DNA of 62,768 bases. Origin: an uncultured Granulosicoccaceae bacterium (GTDB taxonomy: Bacteria > Pseudomonadota > Gammaproteobacteria > Granulosicoccales > Granulosicoccaceae). The stretch lies in the NCBI GenBank assembly GCA_937957915.1, contig CALGNZ010000071.1:1-62768 (forward strand), given 5' to 3'. Positions 37,501-44,660 of this stretch are shown here, piece by piece (position 1 is the stretch's first letter; every line of letters begins with the position of its first letter). The position numbers and the translations under genes were made by a program. The notes beneath the pieces were generated by a model. That model had not been told where the DNA came from. It saw only the letters and a program-made list of their open reading frames with translations, and did no database searches.

Positions 37501-37956
37501 ACTGACAACGGCGGGTCTGGTATGAACTCGGTACCGAACAACAATCCCTCGTTCTTTGGCAGCGTTGATCCCCCTTCATCGAATGCTTCCTTTGCATTAT
37601 CGGTTGCTGCGAATCTGGATGGCGCTCAAAACTATCCGCCGGTAGCCTCCGCCGCCACGGGTACTGCGGAAATGCTGCTAAACCCCCAGACCGGCCAGCT
37701 TGCCGGTCGAGTCGCCCACTCGGTGGTCGATGCCATTGGTGCTGAAATACGAGAAGGGGCTGCGGGTGAATCCGGGCCAACCATACTGGCGTTGACTCAA
37801 CTCGATGCGAACACCTACCTGGTGCCGGCAAATGCAGCACTTACCGGGCAGCAGATAGTTGCGCTCGACGCGGGTGAAGTACACATCATCGTGCTGTCTG
37901 CATTTCGCCCGTACGGAGAAATACGATCACAGCTGGGTATTGAGGCATCGCCCTAG
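31549..37956 (+). CDS. Giant multidomain surface protein: YVTN propeller, haem motifs, type-3 repeats, CBM9-like repeats, GlyGly-CTERM, CHRD tail
   Basis: 2135 residues from GTG 31549 (GAGG nine bases upstream). That start gives a clean signal peptide ending FSFSALAQ; the frame is open from 31492. In order: a YVTN-type beta-propeller (about 30-490); a cytochrome-like part with haem motifs CASCH (505-509) and CGGCH (647-651); Asp-rich thrombospondin type-3-like repeats (about 870-988); a ThuA/GATase-like domain (about 990-1203); more Asp-rich repeats; and three CBM9/DOMON-like repeats (about 1318-1900). Next comes a GlyGly-CTERM sorting tag (GGGALGASWLFLMPLLAG, then NRRR; starts at 1920). Without a stop, a second hydrophobic stretch follows with lipobox VLASC at C1966, then a CHRD-like domain (about 2013-2133). 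Whether the tail is made from an internal start (ATG 37342 is in frame) is unknown. Confidence 0.85.
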   Translation: MRNTLCKSVVRLTIWIFALFSFSALAQVPVDQFVNFESAHVHPLEMTPDGSRLLAVNTANNTLEVFDINLDGSLVNISSIPVGQDPVTVRARNNTEVWVANVISDTVSIVDLNQSAVVRTLQTENEPSDIVFAGNPLRAFVSVAERESVQVFDLDDLDASPAEVLLIGEQPRALTVSADGSTVYVAFFESGNQTTVVPGNDFIANGGLQAPFSGTTIVANDVRNAAGPYGGAVPVPNDGNNFNPPLNPELASKTDTQSIIVKKQSDGRWLDDNNGDWTSLVSGGSGGNRIAGWDLKDRDVAMIDADNLSVSYQSTLGNILMAMSAHPVTGDIYVVGTDATNHIRFEPNLNGTFMRHNVSRFTPGSGVATITDLNPHLDYTTPSITNPEKAKSVGDPRAVRWLADGSQAYVSGMGSNNLVIIDAEGNRVGDPIAVGEGPTGVALNEGIGRGFVLNKFSASISTIDIATNQPVAETFFYDPTPVVIKTGRKHLYNTYTGSGNGTISCASCHVDGKWDRLGWDLGDPSGEMKTVNGTEFHPLKGVKTTQTLIDIISSGLPLHWRGDQAQFGDFHLAFENLKGREPVSEEAMDEFEEFLATTYHPPNPYRQAIADNRLLDQNLIRGPGTTFQNYNLSFQQPNTIGFWHEACGGCHRNNSGKGPSGQSFRSAQYIGNENTAPDLRTFYRKLGYYYNSDESTVGFGLFSDGIGRTTEQPRTGYWFDYHGLLFGYAGGGTTWNPSSTAVIQPEHDTQDSHYATGRQATINGAIGSRSAVNTLRDIVNGPNNLVQMQQRAPGLVVHGIYEGQQRGFVYSGSNNYQSDADGETVSHEELLSAAESGAPLTWTIVHSHVANRLGVDRNANGLLNQNDFPDRDSDGVADAVDLYPDDPSESADFDNDGIGNNADTDDDNDGVPDNEDQMPYNPSETLDSDADGIGNNIDTDDDGDGVADEQDAFPLIFEEATDTDGDGIGDNADIDDDNDGIADEYEAGGDSQIVMHAGKTGSEYNISDGSQLAMARAALLDGGNYGPAGTVVVDSLTILEDVQTITEAALAETDVLFDGWVENNAWSNAELNTIDNWVRAGGILISTNDDSGHNGLSTFFGVPVAGTSTQTWVPANNVHPIVDGPFGSWSNITKLGNFSYFNATDGWISVAQDTNGRTTILERTLGDGHIIVIGDEGSLRNEATANQIMTRNLFAYAIALLPKVAGDQDEDGIENRHDLDSDNDGIADVIEAGGIDADNDGLIDDAENNQGSLEALPDADSNGLPDFIDAQGAAVIPNPINDTDNDGWDDSVDGLIGNDPVLPPVTPPVTPPNNPEGGLTINGDFADWASVAAFAADADDVSGANNTLDFAAAWIAHDNANLYFRYDNHAPDAVQLSWGMSVQIDADDNPATGFRGFAGEFPIGIDYMIEGNTLHQYTGSGTNFSWADGVQVNSANSGASLEMSVPIALLGNPTTLRLFYYANNVAIGGTAVDYYPDAVTNLAAPSESRSFSYFVDDQPVVEPPAPATPLPNDGISNLATITADGSLADWAELTSFGPDPDDASGTGNVIDWREGWLAHDDTNFYFAWRNDESAQLTWGNGIMIDTDQNLATGFRGFGGELPVGVDYLLEADTIHRYTGTGVDWMWEDAGVMTPVISGNNTEIQLARSILGNPVAMDVFFSGNNAATGGTVTDYYPDAASDITAAANQRSFRYTTSTASTPATPTTPEPTPTTPEPTPAVNIVIDGNLSEWNANSVLAADDAAEMASPDTIDWRRMFLAHNDSTLYMGYQNHGPAVSSWGYQIYIDTDNSRTTGFTGFSDEYPIGADYVLEGNELNRYTGVTNTEWSWQSEGVMQTVVAGDSAEVAIPRSTLGNPATIELFARGDNTAVGGDQVDFYPDAVPTIAAPLDSRKFSYDFTDDSEPVISPAQAAQGESVISTGGGALGASWLFLMPLLAGLNRRRQSGRDLRSVFGTIVVASTLVLASCSGDSGGVVNSPGNTSGTETDNGGSGMNSVPNNNPSFFGSVDPPSSNASFALSVAANLDGAQNYPPVASAATGTAEMLLNPQTGQLAGRVAHSVVDAIGAEIREGAAGESGPTILALTQLDANTYLVPANAALTGQQIVALDAGEVHIIVLSAFRPYGEIRSQLGIEASP
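34159..34506 (+). repeat. Asp-rich type-3 (calcium-loop) repeats in the giant protein
   Basis: Codes for consecutive DxDxDG units such as DNDGIGNNADTDDDNDG and DADGIGNNIDTDDDGDG, alternating with short proline-containing links (PSE, PYNPSE). This is the thrombospondin type-3 pattern that binds calcium. Confidence 0.85.
35500..37248 (+). repeat. Three tandem CBM9/DOMON-like domain repeats
   Basis: Three units of about 180 codons (35500-36040, 36103-36640, 36712-37248). Each starts [IL]xxDGxLx[DE]W and includes LDF/IDWR, a block W(G)xxIxIDxDxxxxTGFxGF, YTG, and YYPDA or FYPDA near the end. Pro/Thr linkers separate them; the second linker is a PTTPEPTP repeat. Confidence 0.85.
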
Positions 37957-38393
37957 ACAGAAACTGGACCGCGAGCGGTGCGCTGTCGCGCCGCTTTATT
38001 AATTGTGCGTTAGACTTTTCTTGCGGAGTTGAGTGCGCCAAGTCGAGTTGATGGATTGGTGCGGTTCGTTTCCTCACCACACCCTGCGTTAGGGAGTAAC
38101 TCGATAGCATCGCAATCGGTACCTATCAGTTTACAGTAGTAAAGTATTCTGAATGGTGCGAAGCGCACCAGCTCGTCGTGGTTTGAAGACCTTCGAAACA
38201 AGAAAATCAGAGAGTTATAACTTTACTAAGTGAAATAGAATCGCGGCTAACCCTGTCAGGTACGAACCATTCACTTCTGTGCTCTCGGCGCAACCTGCAG
38301 TCTGTCTGTTGCGTCGTGGTAAAAAAGCCGGCTGGCAGGCGGTAACTCTTTGTCTTGTGTTACATTCAGGTTTTTGTTAACCGGTGTCGCACG
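37957..38393. other. Intergenic region between the giant gene and ackA-pduL
   Basis: 437 bases, no supported gene. It includes a perfect 17-base palindromic hairpin TGGTGCG-AAG-CGCACCA (38154-38170) without a T-run. It may be the end of the giant transcript or a protein site. Confidence 0.45.
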
Positions 38394-40157
38394 ATGCATA
38401 TTCTCGTTATCAATTGCGGATCATCCAGCATAAAGTATCAGCTGCTGGATACAAAAACACAGACCAAAACCACTGCTGGAAAAGTAGAAAAAATTGGCGA
38501 GCCAGGCGGTGAATTTAACGCCCATACCGCCGCGTTGCAGAATCTATTTGCCAGCTGTCGCGAACTGAATTTTGATGCCATTGGTCATCGTGTCGTACAT
38601 GGCGGCGAGCGATATGTTGACGCTGTGCTTATCGATGATGACGTGGAGCGCGAAATCGATGCGCGGTCAGTAGATGCGCCATTACATAACCCTTTCAATC
38701 TGGAAGCGATCAGACTCGCCAGAAAAAACTGGCCAGACAAGCCACACGTTGCAGTTTTTGACACCGCGTTTCATGCGCAAATGCCGCGTCGCGCCAGCAA
38801 TTACGGTATCGATCCGACAGTAGCTGATAAACATCGAATCCGGCGCTTTGGTTTTCATGGCAGTTCCCACCAATATGTTGCGCAGAAAGCTGCCGGGAAA
38901 CTGAATTCCGAACTATCAGAGCTCCGCATTGTCAGCCTGCATCTGGGTAATGGTGCCAGTGCCTGTGCGATTGAATATGGCAAGTCAGTAGAGACCAGCA
39001 TGGGTATGACCCCCGTTGAAGGGCTGGTCATGGGCACGCGTTCGGGTGACATTGATGCTGGGGCGCTGCTGTCTCTGCTCCGTAGCGGTGAATACACTGC
39101 ACCTGAACTCGACAAACTACTGAATAAGCAAAGCGGACTGCTCGGTCTGTCGGGTATCAGTAATGATTTGCGAGAAATAGAAGACAGGGCAGAGGAGGGC
39201 GATGACCGCGCACGTCTGGCGATCAATGTGTTTGCCCATCGTGCCAGAAAATATATAGGTGCCTATGCGGCGACAATGGGCGGGGTGGATGCCATAGTGT
39301 TTACTGCGGGTATTGGCGAAAACAGCAGTACCATGCGCAGACGGATTTTGCAGCGACTGGAGTTTCTAGGACTGCATCTCGATGACGATCGCAATGAGAG
39401 CGTCGATAAAGACACTGCTGTAACCGTGATAAGCACCGATCGGTCTCGTGTTCAGGCACTGGTGGTAAAGACTGATGAAGCGTCAATGATTGCGCAACAA
39501 ACACAGCGCGTGGTCAACACGCTAAAAACCGCGGCACCCGCGCAGCGTATACCAGTTGCCGTCAGTGCGCGGCACGTGCATTTAACCCGCGAAACCTTCA
39601 CTGCACTTTTTGGTGCTGATGCAGAGCCCACGGTGTATAAGGAAATTTCCCAGCCAGGGCAATTTGCCTGTAATGAAAGAGTAAATCTGCTCGGACCGAG
39701 AAACCGTATTGATCGCGTGCGAGTGTTAGGGCCGTTGCGTTCTGTTGATCAGGTGGAAATTGCCCGCACCGATGAATTCAGACTGGGCATTGATGCGCCG
39801 ATCCGCGATTCAGGCAAAGTGGCCGGGTCCGCGGCTATTACTCTGGAGGGGCCAAAGGGTACAGTGCACCTGAGTGAAGGGTTAATCTGTGCCCGCCGGC
39901 ATATACACATGCACCCGGATGATGCAAAAGCTTTTGCTGTATCCGACAAAGATGTGGTTGAAGTTGCAATTGTTGGAGGCCCGAGAGATCTGGCTTTCGG
40001 CGATGTGCTGGTCCGCGTCAGTGAAAAATACAAACTGGAGATGCACATTGATACTGACGAGGCGAATGCTGCAGAGATAGAGCCCGGCGCGGGCGGTGAA
40101 TTAATTTGCGAGCACGCAGCCAGCTGTGATGCGTTGTTGAGAAAGTCGCGTGGCTAA
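38394..40157 (+). CDS. Acetate kinase fused to a PduL-type phosphotransacylase
   Basis: 587 residues from ATG 38394 (frame open from 38355). Residues 1 to about 375 are acetate kinase: N7 and the phosphate-binding GSSSIKYQLLD at the start, IGHRVVHGGE, AVFDTAFHAQMP, RRFGFHGSSHQYV and AGIGENSSTMRR. Residues about 383-587 are a PduL-type acyltransferase: IPVAVSARHVHLTRE with a metal-binding HVH, QPGQFACNERVNLLGPRN, RTDEFRLGIDAPIRDSG, and the second metal motif ARRHIHMHPDDA. PduL and AckA act consecutively (acyl-CoA to acyl-phosphate to acid + ATP), so the fusion would join both steps in one chain. Pta-type enzyme absent here. Followed by a bidirectional terminator. Confidence 0.93.
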   Translation: MHILVINCGSSSIKYQLLDTKTQTKTTAGKVEKIGEPGGEFNAHTAALQNLFASCRELNFDAIGHRVVHGGERYVDAVLIDDDVEREIDARSVDAPLHNPFNLEAIRLARKNWPDKPHVAVFDTAFHAQMPRRASNYGIDPTVADKHRIRRFGFHGSSHQYVAQKAAGKLNSELSELRIVSLHLGNGASACAIEYGKSVETSMGMTPVEGLVMGTRSGDIDAGALLSLLRSGEYTAPELDKLLNKQSGLLGLSGISNDLREIEDRAEEGDDRARLAINVFAHRARKYIGAYAATMGGVDAIVFTAGIGENSSTMRRRILQRLEFLGLHLDDDRNESVDKDTAVTVISTDRSRVQALVVKTDEASMIAQQTQRVVNTLKTAAPAQRIPVAVSARHVHLTRETFTALFGADAEPTVYKEISQPGQFACNERVNLLGPRNRIDRVRVLGPLRSVDQVEIARTDEFRLGIDAPIRDSGKVAGSAAITLEGPKGTVHLSEGLICARRHIHMHPDDAKAFAVSDKDVVEVAIVGGPRDLAFGDVLVRVSEKYKLEMHIDTDEANAAEIEPGAGGELICEHAASCDALLRKSRG

Positions 40158-40219
40158 CACGCGATGCAGGGTTGGTGCGGCAGAGTTCCAGTAAAGAGTT
40201 CAGTAAATGACGGCCAAAA

Positions 40220-40247
40220 AAAATCGCCCAACAAGGTGGGCGATTTT
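40220..40247. terminator. Bidirectional terminator between ackA-pduL and the coiled-coil gene
   Basis: AAAATCGCCCA (40220-40230) pairs with TGGGCGATTTT (40237-40247) around ACAAGG. It reads as stem plus T-run on the plus strand, and an A-run upstream (40216-40223) gives the T-run for the minus strand. It serves two converging genes. Confidence 0.9.
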
Positions 40248-40272
40248 CAACTATAGCTTAAGGAGTTACAAC

Positions 40273-42186
40273 CTAACCGGTTTTTTTCGTCTTCCTGATT
40301 TCAGTGTTTGCCGCAACAGTACGAGTGCCTCGCGGCGCGACGATTGAATACTCTGACATGCTGCTGAAAGACCGATGCTCTTCTGCCTTGCGTTTTTCCG
40401 CTTCTAACATGGCTTCGAGTTCCAGAATACGAGTCATCATAGACTGACCGGCATTCTTTCTTGCCATAAGCAACTGACTTTCGAGTTCTTCGATACGACG
40501 CAGCAGGCTCTTTTCATTGTCGCTGGCATCGCCTGCGGCAGCTTGTATTTTTGCATTCTCTGCAGCGAGTTCCTGCTTTTCAGCAATGGCAGCCGCCAGA
40601 AGTCGATCAAGTTCCTTGACCCGGTTGTCGTTTTTATCAGCATCCATTTTGGACTGCACCGACAACTTGTCGAGCTCGCGGGTTAAACCGGAGATCTTGT
40701 CGTCCGCCTGTCTGAGGGCTGCCAGGTGTTCTTTATCTGCAGCCTCTTTGGCCTTCTTCAGTTCAGCAACCTGGGCAATCGCCAGACCACCATCAGCCGC
40801 TCTTGCTTCCTTGTCAGCAATATTTGCTTTGAGGCTTGCAATGTTGTCGTTGTGCTGGTCTTTTGATTTCTCAAGCGATAGTTTCAGACTCTTCGCTTCA
40901 CCATCCAGTTTGGATAGTTCCTTCTCGAGTGAGCCTACATCCTTGATCAGACCATCACGTTGGCCAGTGGCAAGTTTCAAGTCGGTGATTTTGGTATTCA
41001 GGTCATCTTTTAGCGCTTCTATCTGCTTTGACAACTTTTCTTCACGGGCATCACCTGCTTTCTTATCGGCCAGTGCCTGTGCCAGTTCTTTTTCCTGGGC
41101 GTTTATCTTTGCATCGAGCAGACCTATCTTCTGCTCCAGTCGCGCTTGCTCTTTTGCCGCCTGCTCAGAGTTGCGGTTAGAGGCATCGAGCTTTTGCTTT
41201 GCCTGAGCTAATTGATTAGCAACACCATTTTGCTCCTCTTTGCTGTTCTGAAGTTGTTTTTCCAGTTCAGCCAAAGACGCATTACGCTGAGCCAGTTCGG
41301 TATTGAGTTTAGTGGCTTTGTTATCGCCTTTACGCGTAAGCTCCGCTTTTTCTTTCTTCAGCGCATTGAGGTCGCTCAGGTGGCCATCGTGCGCCTGTTG
41401 CAGACGATTAAGTTGCCCCTGTAGCAGATCTATTTCGCGCTGGAGTGCCGCACTTTCTGCTTTGGCAAGCTTGTGGTCGGTCGCCTTTTCATTCAGCTGT
41501 GCCTTAAGCGCTTCGATTTTCTTTTCTGCATCAGTTCTGTCGTTTTCGGCGGCAGCCAGCGCGGCGCTTGCTTTGCTGTGATCTTTTGTTTCCTGTTCCA
41601 GCTTGTGCAGCGAGCTATTCAGGTCAATCTGCAGCTTGTTGATTTCCTTTTGCAATGCGGCGCTTTCTGATCTTGCCTTTTGCATGGCAGCATCGTTGTT
41701 ATCGAGGCGCACCCGCATTTCACCGAGTCTGGCTTCCAGCGCATGTCGTTTGCCATGGGCATCTGCCAGTGCCTGATCTGCCTGGCGTACTGCTGCCTTT
41801 TCCTGATCGAGATTGGCAGCAAGACGTGCAAGTTGCGCGTCCTTGTCGCTGACTGATTGCTGTAAGCCAAGAATGGAGGCGTCGCGGCGGCCCACTCGGC
41901 CAGTCAGTTTGTTCAACTCATCCTGGATGGGATTAATTTTCTTGTCGAAATCTGACAGTTTCGCCTGCAGTTTCGCGATACTGTTGTCGCGACCCTGAAT
42001 ATCACTCTCAGCTGCCGAGAGTGCCGTCTTGATCGGCTGGATACCCGCTTCTGAATGGCGAATTCGCTCTTTGAGTTGCTCCTCTACTCTGCTGGCTTTG
42101 AACCGTCGCAACACCCAACCTAAAGCCACTCCTAGAAGAGTCGCAATAAGCAGGATTTGCAGTACCTGAAAAATTAAATAAAGCAT
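40273..42186 (-). CDS. Membrane-anchored long coiled-coil protein
   Basis: 637 residues. One N-terminal membrane helix (about 2-26, LIFQVLQILLIATLLGVALGW) followed by some 560 residues of near-continuous heptad-rich coiled coil, very rich in Lys, Glu, Ala, Gln and Leu, with no catalytic motif. Related segments recur (SESAALQKEINKLQIDL and ESAALQREIDLLQGQL), suggesting growth by internal duplication. The last 40 residues are Ser/Arg-rich and not coiled. It is not one of the recognised SMC or TolA families. It starts two bases after the upstream OmpA/BON gene ends, so the two form an operon; a structural, envelope-spanning or cell-shape role is a guess. Confidence 0.82.
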   Translation of the reverse strand: MLYLIFQVLQILLIATLLGVALGWVLRRFKASRVEEQLKERIRHSEAGIQPIKTALSAAESDIQGRDNSIAKLQAKLSDFDKKINPIQDELNKLTGRVGRRDASILGLQQSVSDKDAQLARLAANLDQEKAAVRQADQALADAHGKRHALEARLGEMRVRLDNNDAAMQKARSESAALQKEINKLQIDLNSSLHKLEQETKDHSKASAALAAAENDRTDAEKKIEALKAQLNEKATDHKLAKAESAALQREIDLLQGQLNRLQQAHDGHLSDLNALKKEKAELTRKGDNKATKLNTELAQRNASLAELEKQLQNSKEEQNGVANQLAQAKQKLDASNRNSEQAAKEQARLEQKIGLLDAKINAQEKELAQALADKKAGDAREEKLSKQIEALKDDLNTKITDLKLATGQRDGLIKDVGSLEKELSKLDGEAKSLKLSLEKSKDQHNDNIASLKANIADKEARAADGGLAIAQVAELKKAKEAADKEHLAALRQADDKISGLTRELDKLSVQSKMDADKNDNRVKELDRLLAAAIAEKQELAAENAKIQAAAGDASDNEKSLLRRIEELESQLLMARKNAGQSMMTRILELEAMLEAEKRKAEEHRSFSSMSEYSIVAPRGTRTVAANTEIRKTKKTG

Positions 42187-42188
42187 TT

Positions 42189-43244
42189 CTACTCCGCGCT
42201 CTGTGAGCTAATAATTGCAATTGAATTTAAATCGGGTGCTTCAGGGAATGTCGGTCGCACGTATTGCAGCTCGACACGCCTGTTGTAAGTTTTGTCTGAG
42301 TGTGTTTCGTTGGAAGCGATTGGGCGCGTTTCGCCGTAGGCAAATGTATGGATGCGAGCTGTGGAGACACCCAGGTCAACCAGCGCCTCGGCGACCGCAT
42401 TAGCCCGTCGATTGCTCAGCGCTTCGTTATACTGTTCGCTGCCATCCTGGTCGGCGTGTGCTTCGATGAGAATCATACCGGGGCACTCCTGTAACAATTC
42501 CGAGTAACCATAGAGCATGTCCCTGAAGGGTTCGTTGATGACAGCCTGGTCAACATCGAACAACACCATGTCGCGACTGGCGACATTCTCCAGCAGCGAC
42601 AGACAGGCCGCGGTGAAAGGACTGTCTACATCAATCTCCAGTGTTACCTGTAAGGGTTCAATGATCGCTTTTTGACGGCCAATCGCCTGTTCAATTTCGC
42701 TTTTGGCTGTGACATCCGGTGCAGTTCCCTGCAATACGAAGCGATCTTTGTCGATGGCCAGACTGCCTTCGCGCAAGTCAAGTAGCGCATCTGCGCCAAT
42801 AGCCAGTCGTTCGCCGCTGTTAATCAGCGGTGTGGCGCCAGTGCTTAACGTTATTTTGGCGTTTTCAGGCATTGCCTCGCGAAGCGCCTTCACGGCGTCG
42901 GCGGAATCTACGGTGCCGTAGGCTGTGACCTGTCCGTTTTCATCAAGGGTTGATTTGAAGTTATAGGCTTTGAGTACGTCAAGTAGATCCCGTGAGGCGC
43001 GAACGCCCCAGACATCATCAACCATTTGCCTGGCTTTGGCTTTGTGTGCTTCGCTGGAGACTGAGCCCAGCAATGTCACATCGCGACCGTCAACATCAAG
43101 CTTGACATCTGGTTTAAACATCGCAATCGCATCGTTGGTGCGTTCACTGATGTCTGTTTGAATTTTCTCTGTGAATATGGTGGCACCTACCCAATAGACT
43201 ACACCTAAGAGGGTACACAGGATTGCCGCGGGAATAAGTCGCAT
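42189..43244 (-). CDS. OmpA-family protein with BON-like region
   Basis: 351 residues. N-terminal membrane anchor (about 4-24, IPAAILCTLLGVVYWVGATIF) rather than a cleaved signal. A BON-like domain covers about 30-95 (KLDVDGRDVTLLGSVSSEAHKAKARQMV), and a second related beta-alpha region spans about 95-205. The OmpA/MotB peptidoglycan-binding domain is at about 225-335: EAHADQDGSEQYNEALSNRRANAVAEAL, then GETRPIASNETHSDKTYNRRVEL. The HTDxxG position reads HADQDG, still with the Asp. The layout recalls ArfA-type proteins of actinobacteria. It is co-transcribed with the coiled-coil gene. Confidence 0.87.
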   Translation of the reverse strand: MRLIPAAILCTLLGVVYWVGATIFTEKIQTDISERTNDAIAMFKPDVKLDVDGRDVTLLGSVSSEAHKAKARQMVDDVWGVRASRDLLDVLKAYNFKSTLDENGQVTAYGTVDSADAVKALREAMPENAKITLSTGATPLINSGERLAIGADALLDLREGSLAIDKDRFVLQGTAPDVTAKSEIEQAIGRQKAIIEPLQVTLEIDVDSPFTAACLSLLENVASRDMVLFDVDQAVINEPFRDMLYGYSELLQECPGMILIEAHADQDGSEQYNEALSNRRANAVAEALVDLGVSTARIHTFAYGETRPIASNETHSDKTYNRRVELQYVRPTFPEAPDLNSIAIISSQSAE

Positions 43245-43444
43245 GTAAATTACCGGTTGTTGTTTTTGACACTGCTTAGCTGTTTTGGCAAATTGTTAGC
43301 CAAAGATCCAACAGCGTTTTTTTTGTACCGCTGTTTGTACCGCTAATTGTGCGTTGCATCCCATCAGAGCAATTTGCTACAAAGTTTCCCTCCCTCAACT
43401 GAACTACAATGCTGGCAACCACAGCGAACAAAGGAATTAAATCA

Positions 43445-44437
43445 ATGAAGGCACTGGTCTATACCGGCACCGAAGAAGTGATCTATCGCGACGAACCAAA
43501 GCCCTCTGATCCGGCGGATGGCGACGTATTGCTTGATATTGATGCCTGCGGCCTTTGCGGTTCTGATATGCACGCCTACCACGGACTCGATGCACGACGG
43601 GTACCACCTCTGATTCTCGGGCATGAAGCGGTTGGTGTGGTGCAGAACGGTCCGCGCAGTGGCGAGCGCGTTATCGTTAATCCCCTGATCAGTTGTGGTA
43701 AATGCATGGACTGCATAGCCGGGCGGAGTAATCTCTGTGCCGACAGGGAGCTTATTGGTATGCGCCTGGCGGGTGCCTTCGCCGAGCACGTGGTTGTGCC
43801 TGAAAGCAACCTGCTGCCGATGCCCGAGGACATGGATATCGTCAAGGCCAGCTTGACGGAGCCTGCAGCGGTCAGTTTGCACAGTGTTGCTATCGCCGAA
43901 AGAGTGTTGCACAGACCCGTGTCAGAGTGCCGGGCGCTGGTGATAGGCGCAGGGGCAATTGGTGTGCTGGCAGCACTGGTTTTGCAGAGCAAAGGTTGTA
44001 AAGATGTCTATATGGGTGACACCAATGCACTGCGTCGTCAGACAGCGGAACAAAACGGTTTTGGACACATCTATGATCCGCTGACTGCGGAGCCCGCTGC
44101 AGGCAGCTTTGATCTGATCATTGATGCCGTTGGTGCCGGCCGCTCACGCGAGGCTGCGAGTCGACTGGTCAGACCTGGCGGTGTCATTTGCCATGCTGGT
44201 CTGCAGGATGAAAACCCCGGACTGGATACGCGTCGATTAACCTTGCAGGAAGTAACATTCATCGGTAACTACTGCTACACCGTCGTCGATTTAATGGCGT
44301 CAATCGATGCCATCCATGGCGGCAAGCTGGGTAAGCTTGACTGGATAGAGCAACGGCCTCTCGCAGACGGAGCGTCTGCATTTGCTGATGTGCACACTGG
44401 CAATTCGCAGGCTCCGAAAATCGTATTGCTGCCTTAA
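43445..44437 (+). CDS. Zinc-dependent alcohol dehydrogenase (MDR family)
   Basis: 330 residues from ATG 43445 (AAGGA upstream); the frame opens at 43409. Catalytic zinc ligands C38 in CGLCGSDMH and H60/E61 in ILGHEAVG; structural zinc cysteines C84, C87, C90 and C98. The nucleotide-binding motif is VIGAGAIGVLAA. Close to galactitol-1-phosphate/sorbitol/L-threonine dehydrogenase-like members. The C-terminal lobe is short. Substrate not predictable. It stands alone between a divergent OmpA unit and a converging phosphatase gene. Confidence 0.9.
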   Translation: MKALVYTGTEEVIYRDEPKPSDPADGDVLLDIDACGLCGSDMHAYHGLDARRVPPLILGHEAVGVVQNGPRSGERVIVNPLISCGKCMDCIAGRSNLCADRELIGMRLAGAFAEHVVVPESNLLPMPEDMDIVKASLTEPAAVSLHSVAIAERVLHRPVSECRALVIGAGAIGVLAALVLQSKGCKDVYMGDTNALRRQTAEQNGFGHIYDPLTAEPAAGSFDLIIDAVGAGRSREAASRLVRPGGVICHAGLQDENPGLDTRRLTLQEVTFIGNYCYTVVDLMASIDAIHGGKLGKLDWIEQRPLADGASAFADVHTGNSQAPKIVLLP

Positions 44438-44660
44438 CCCGGCAGGCTTTCGGCAAGTGCTCTGTTTATTCCTGCATTGAAATCTTAACCGGCCGATGTG
44501 CTTTCTGTAGCCTTGTAATGTACTGCTGGTGATGTGGCCGAGGGGTTTCTGGCATAGGCGTGGTGAGGGAAGCGAACCGCACCAAACGCCAATTCGCCAA
44601 GCCATATGCTCGCCGTTTTGTGGATGTTGTACGAAACGGCAAATTTCTATCGCTGAAATC

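Noticed and set aside
40517..41206. A 229-codon plus-strand frame inside the coiled-coil gene
   Set aside because: Its Ser/Ala/Phe/Leu-rich peptide is the mirror of Lys/Glu-rich heptads on the minus strand.
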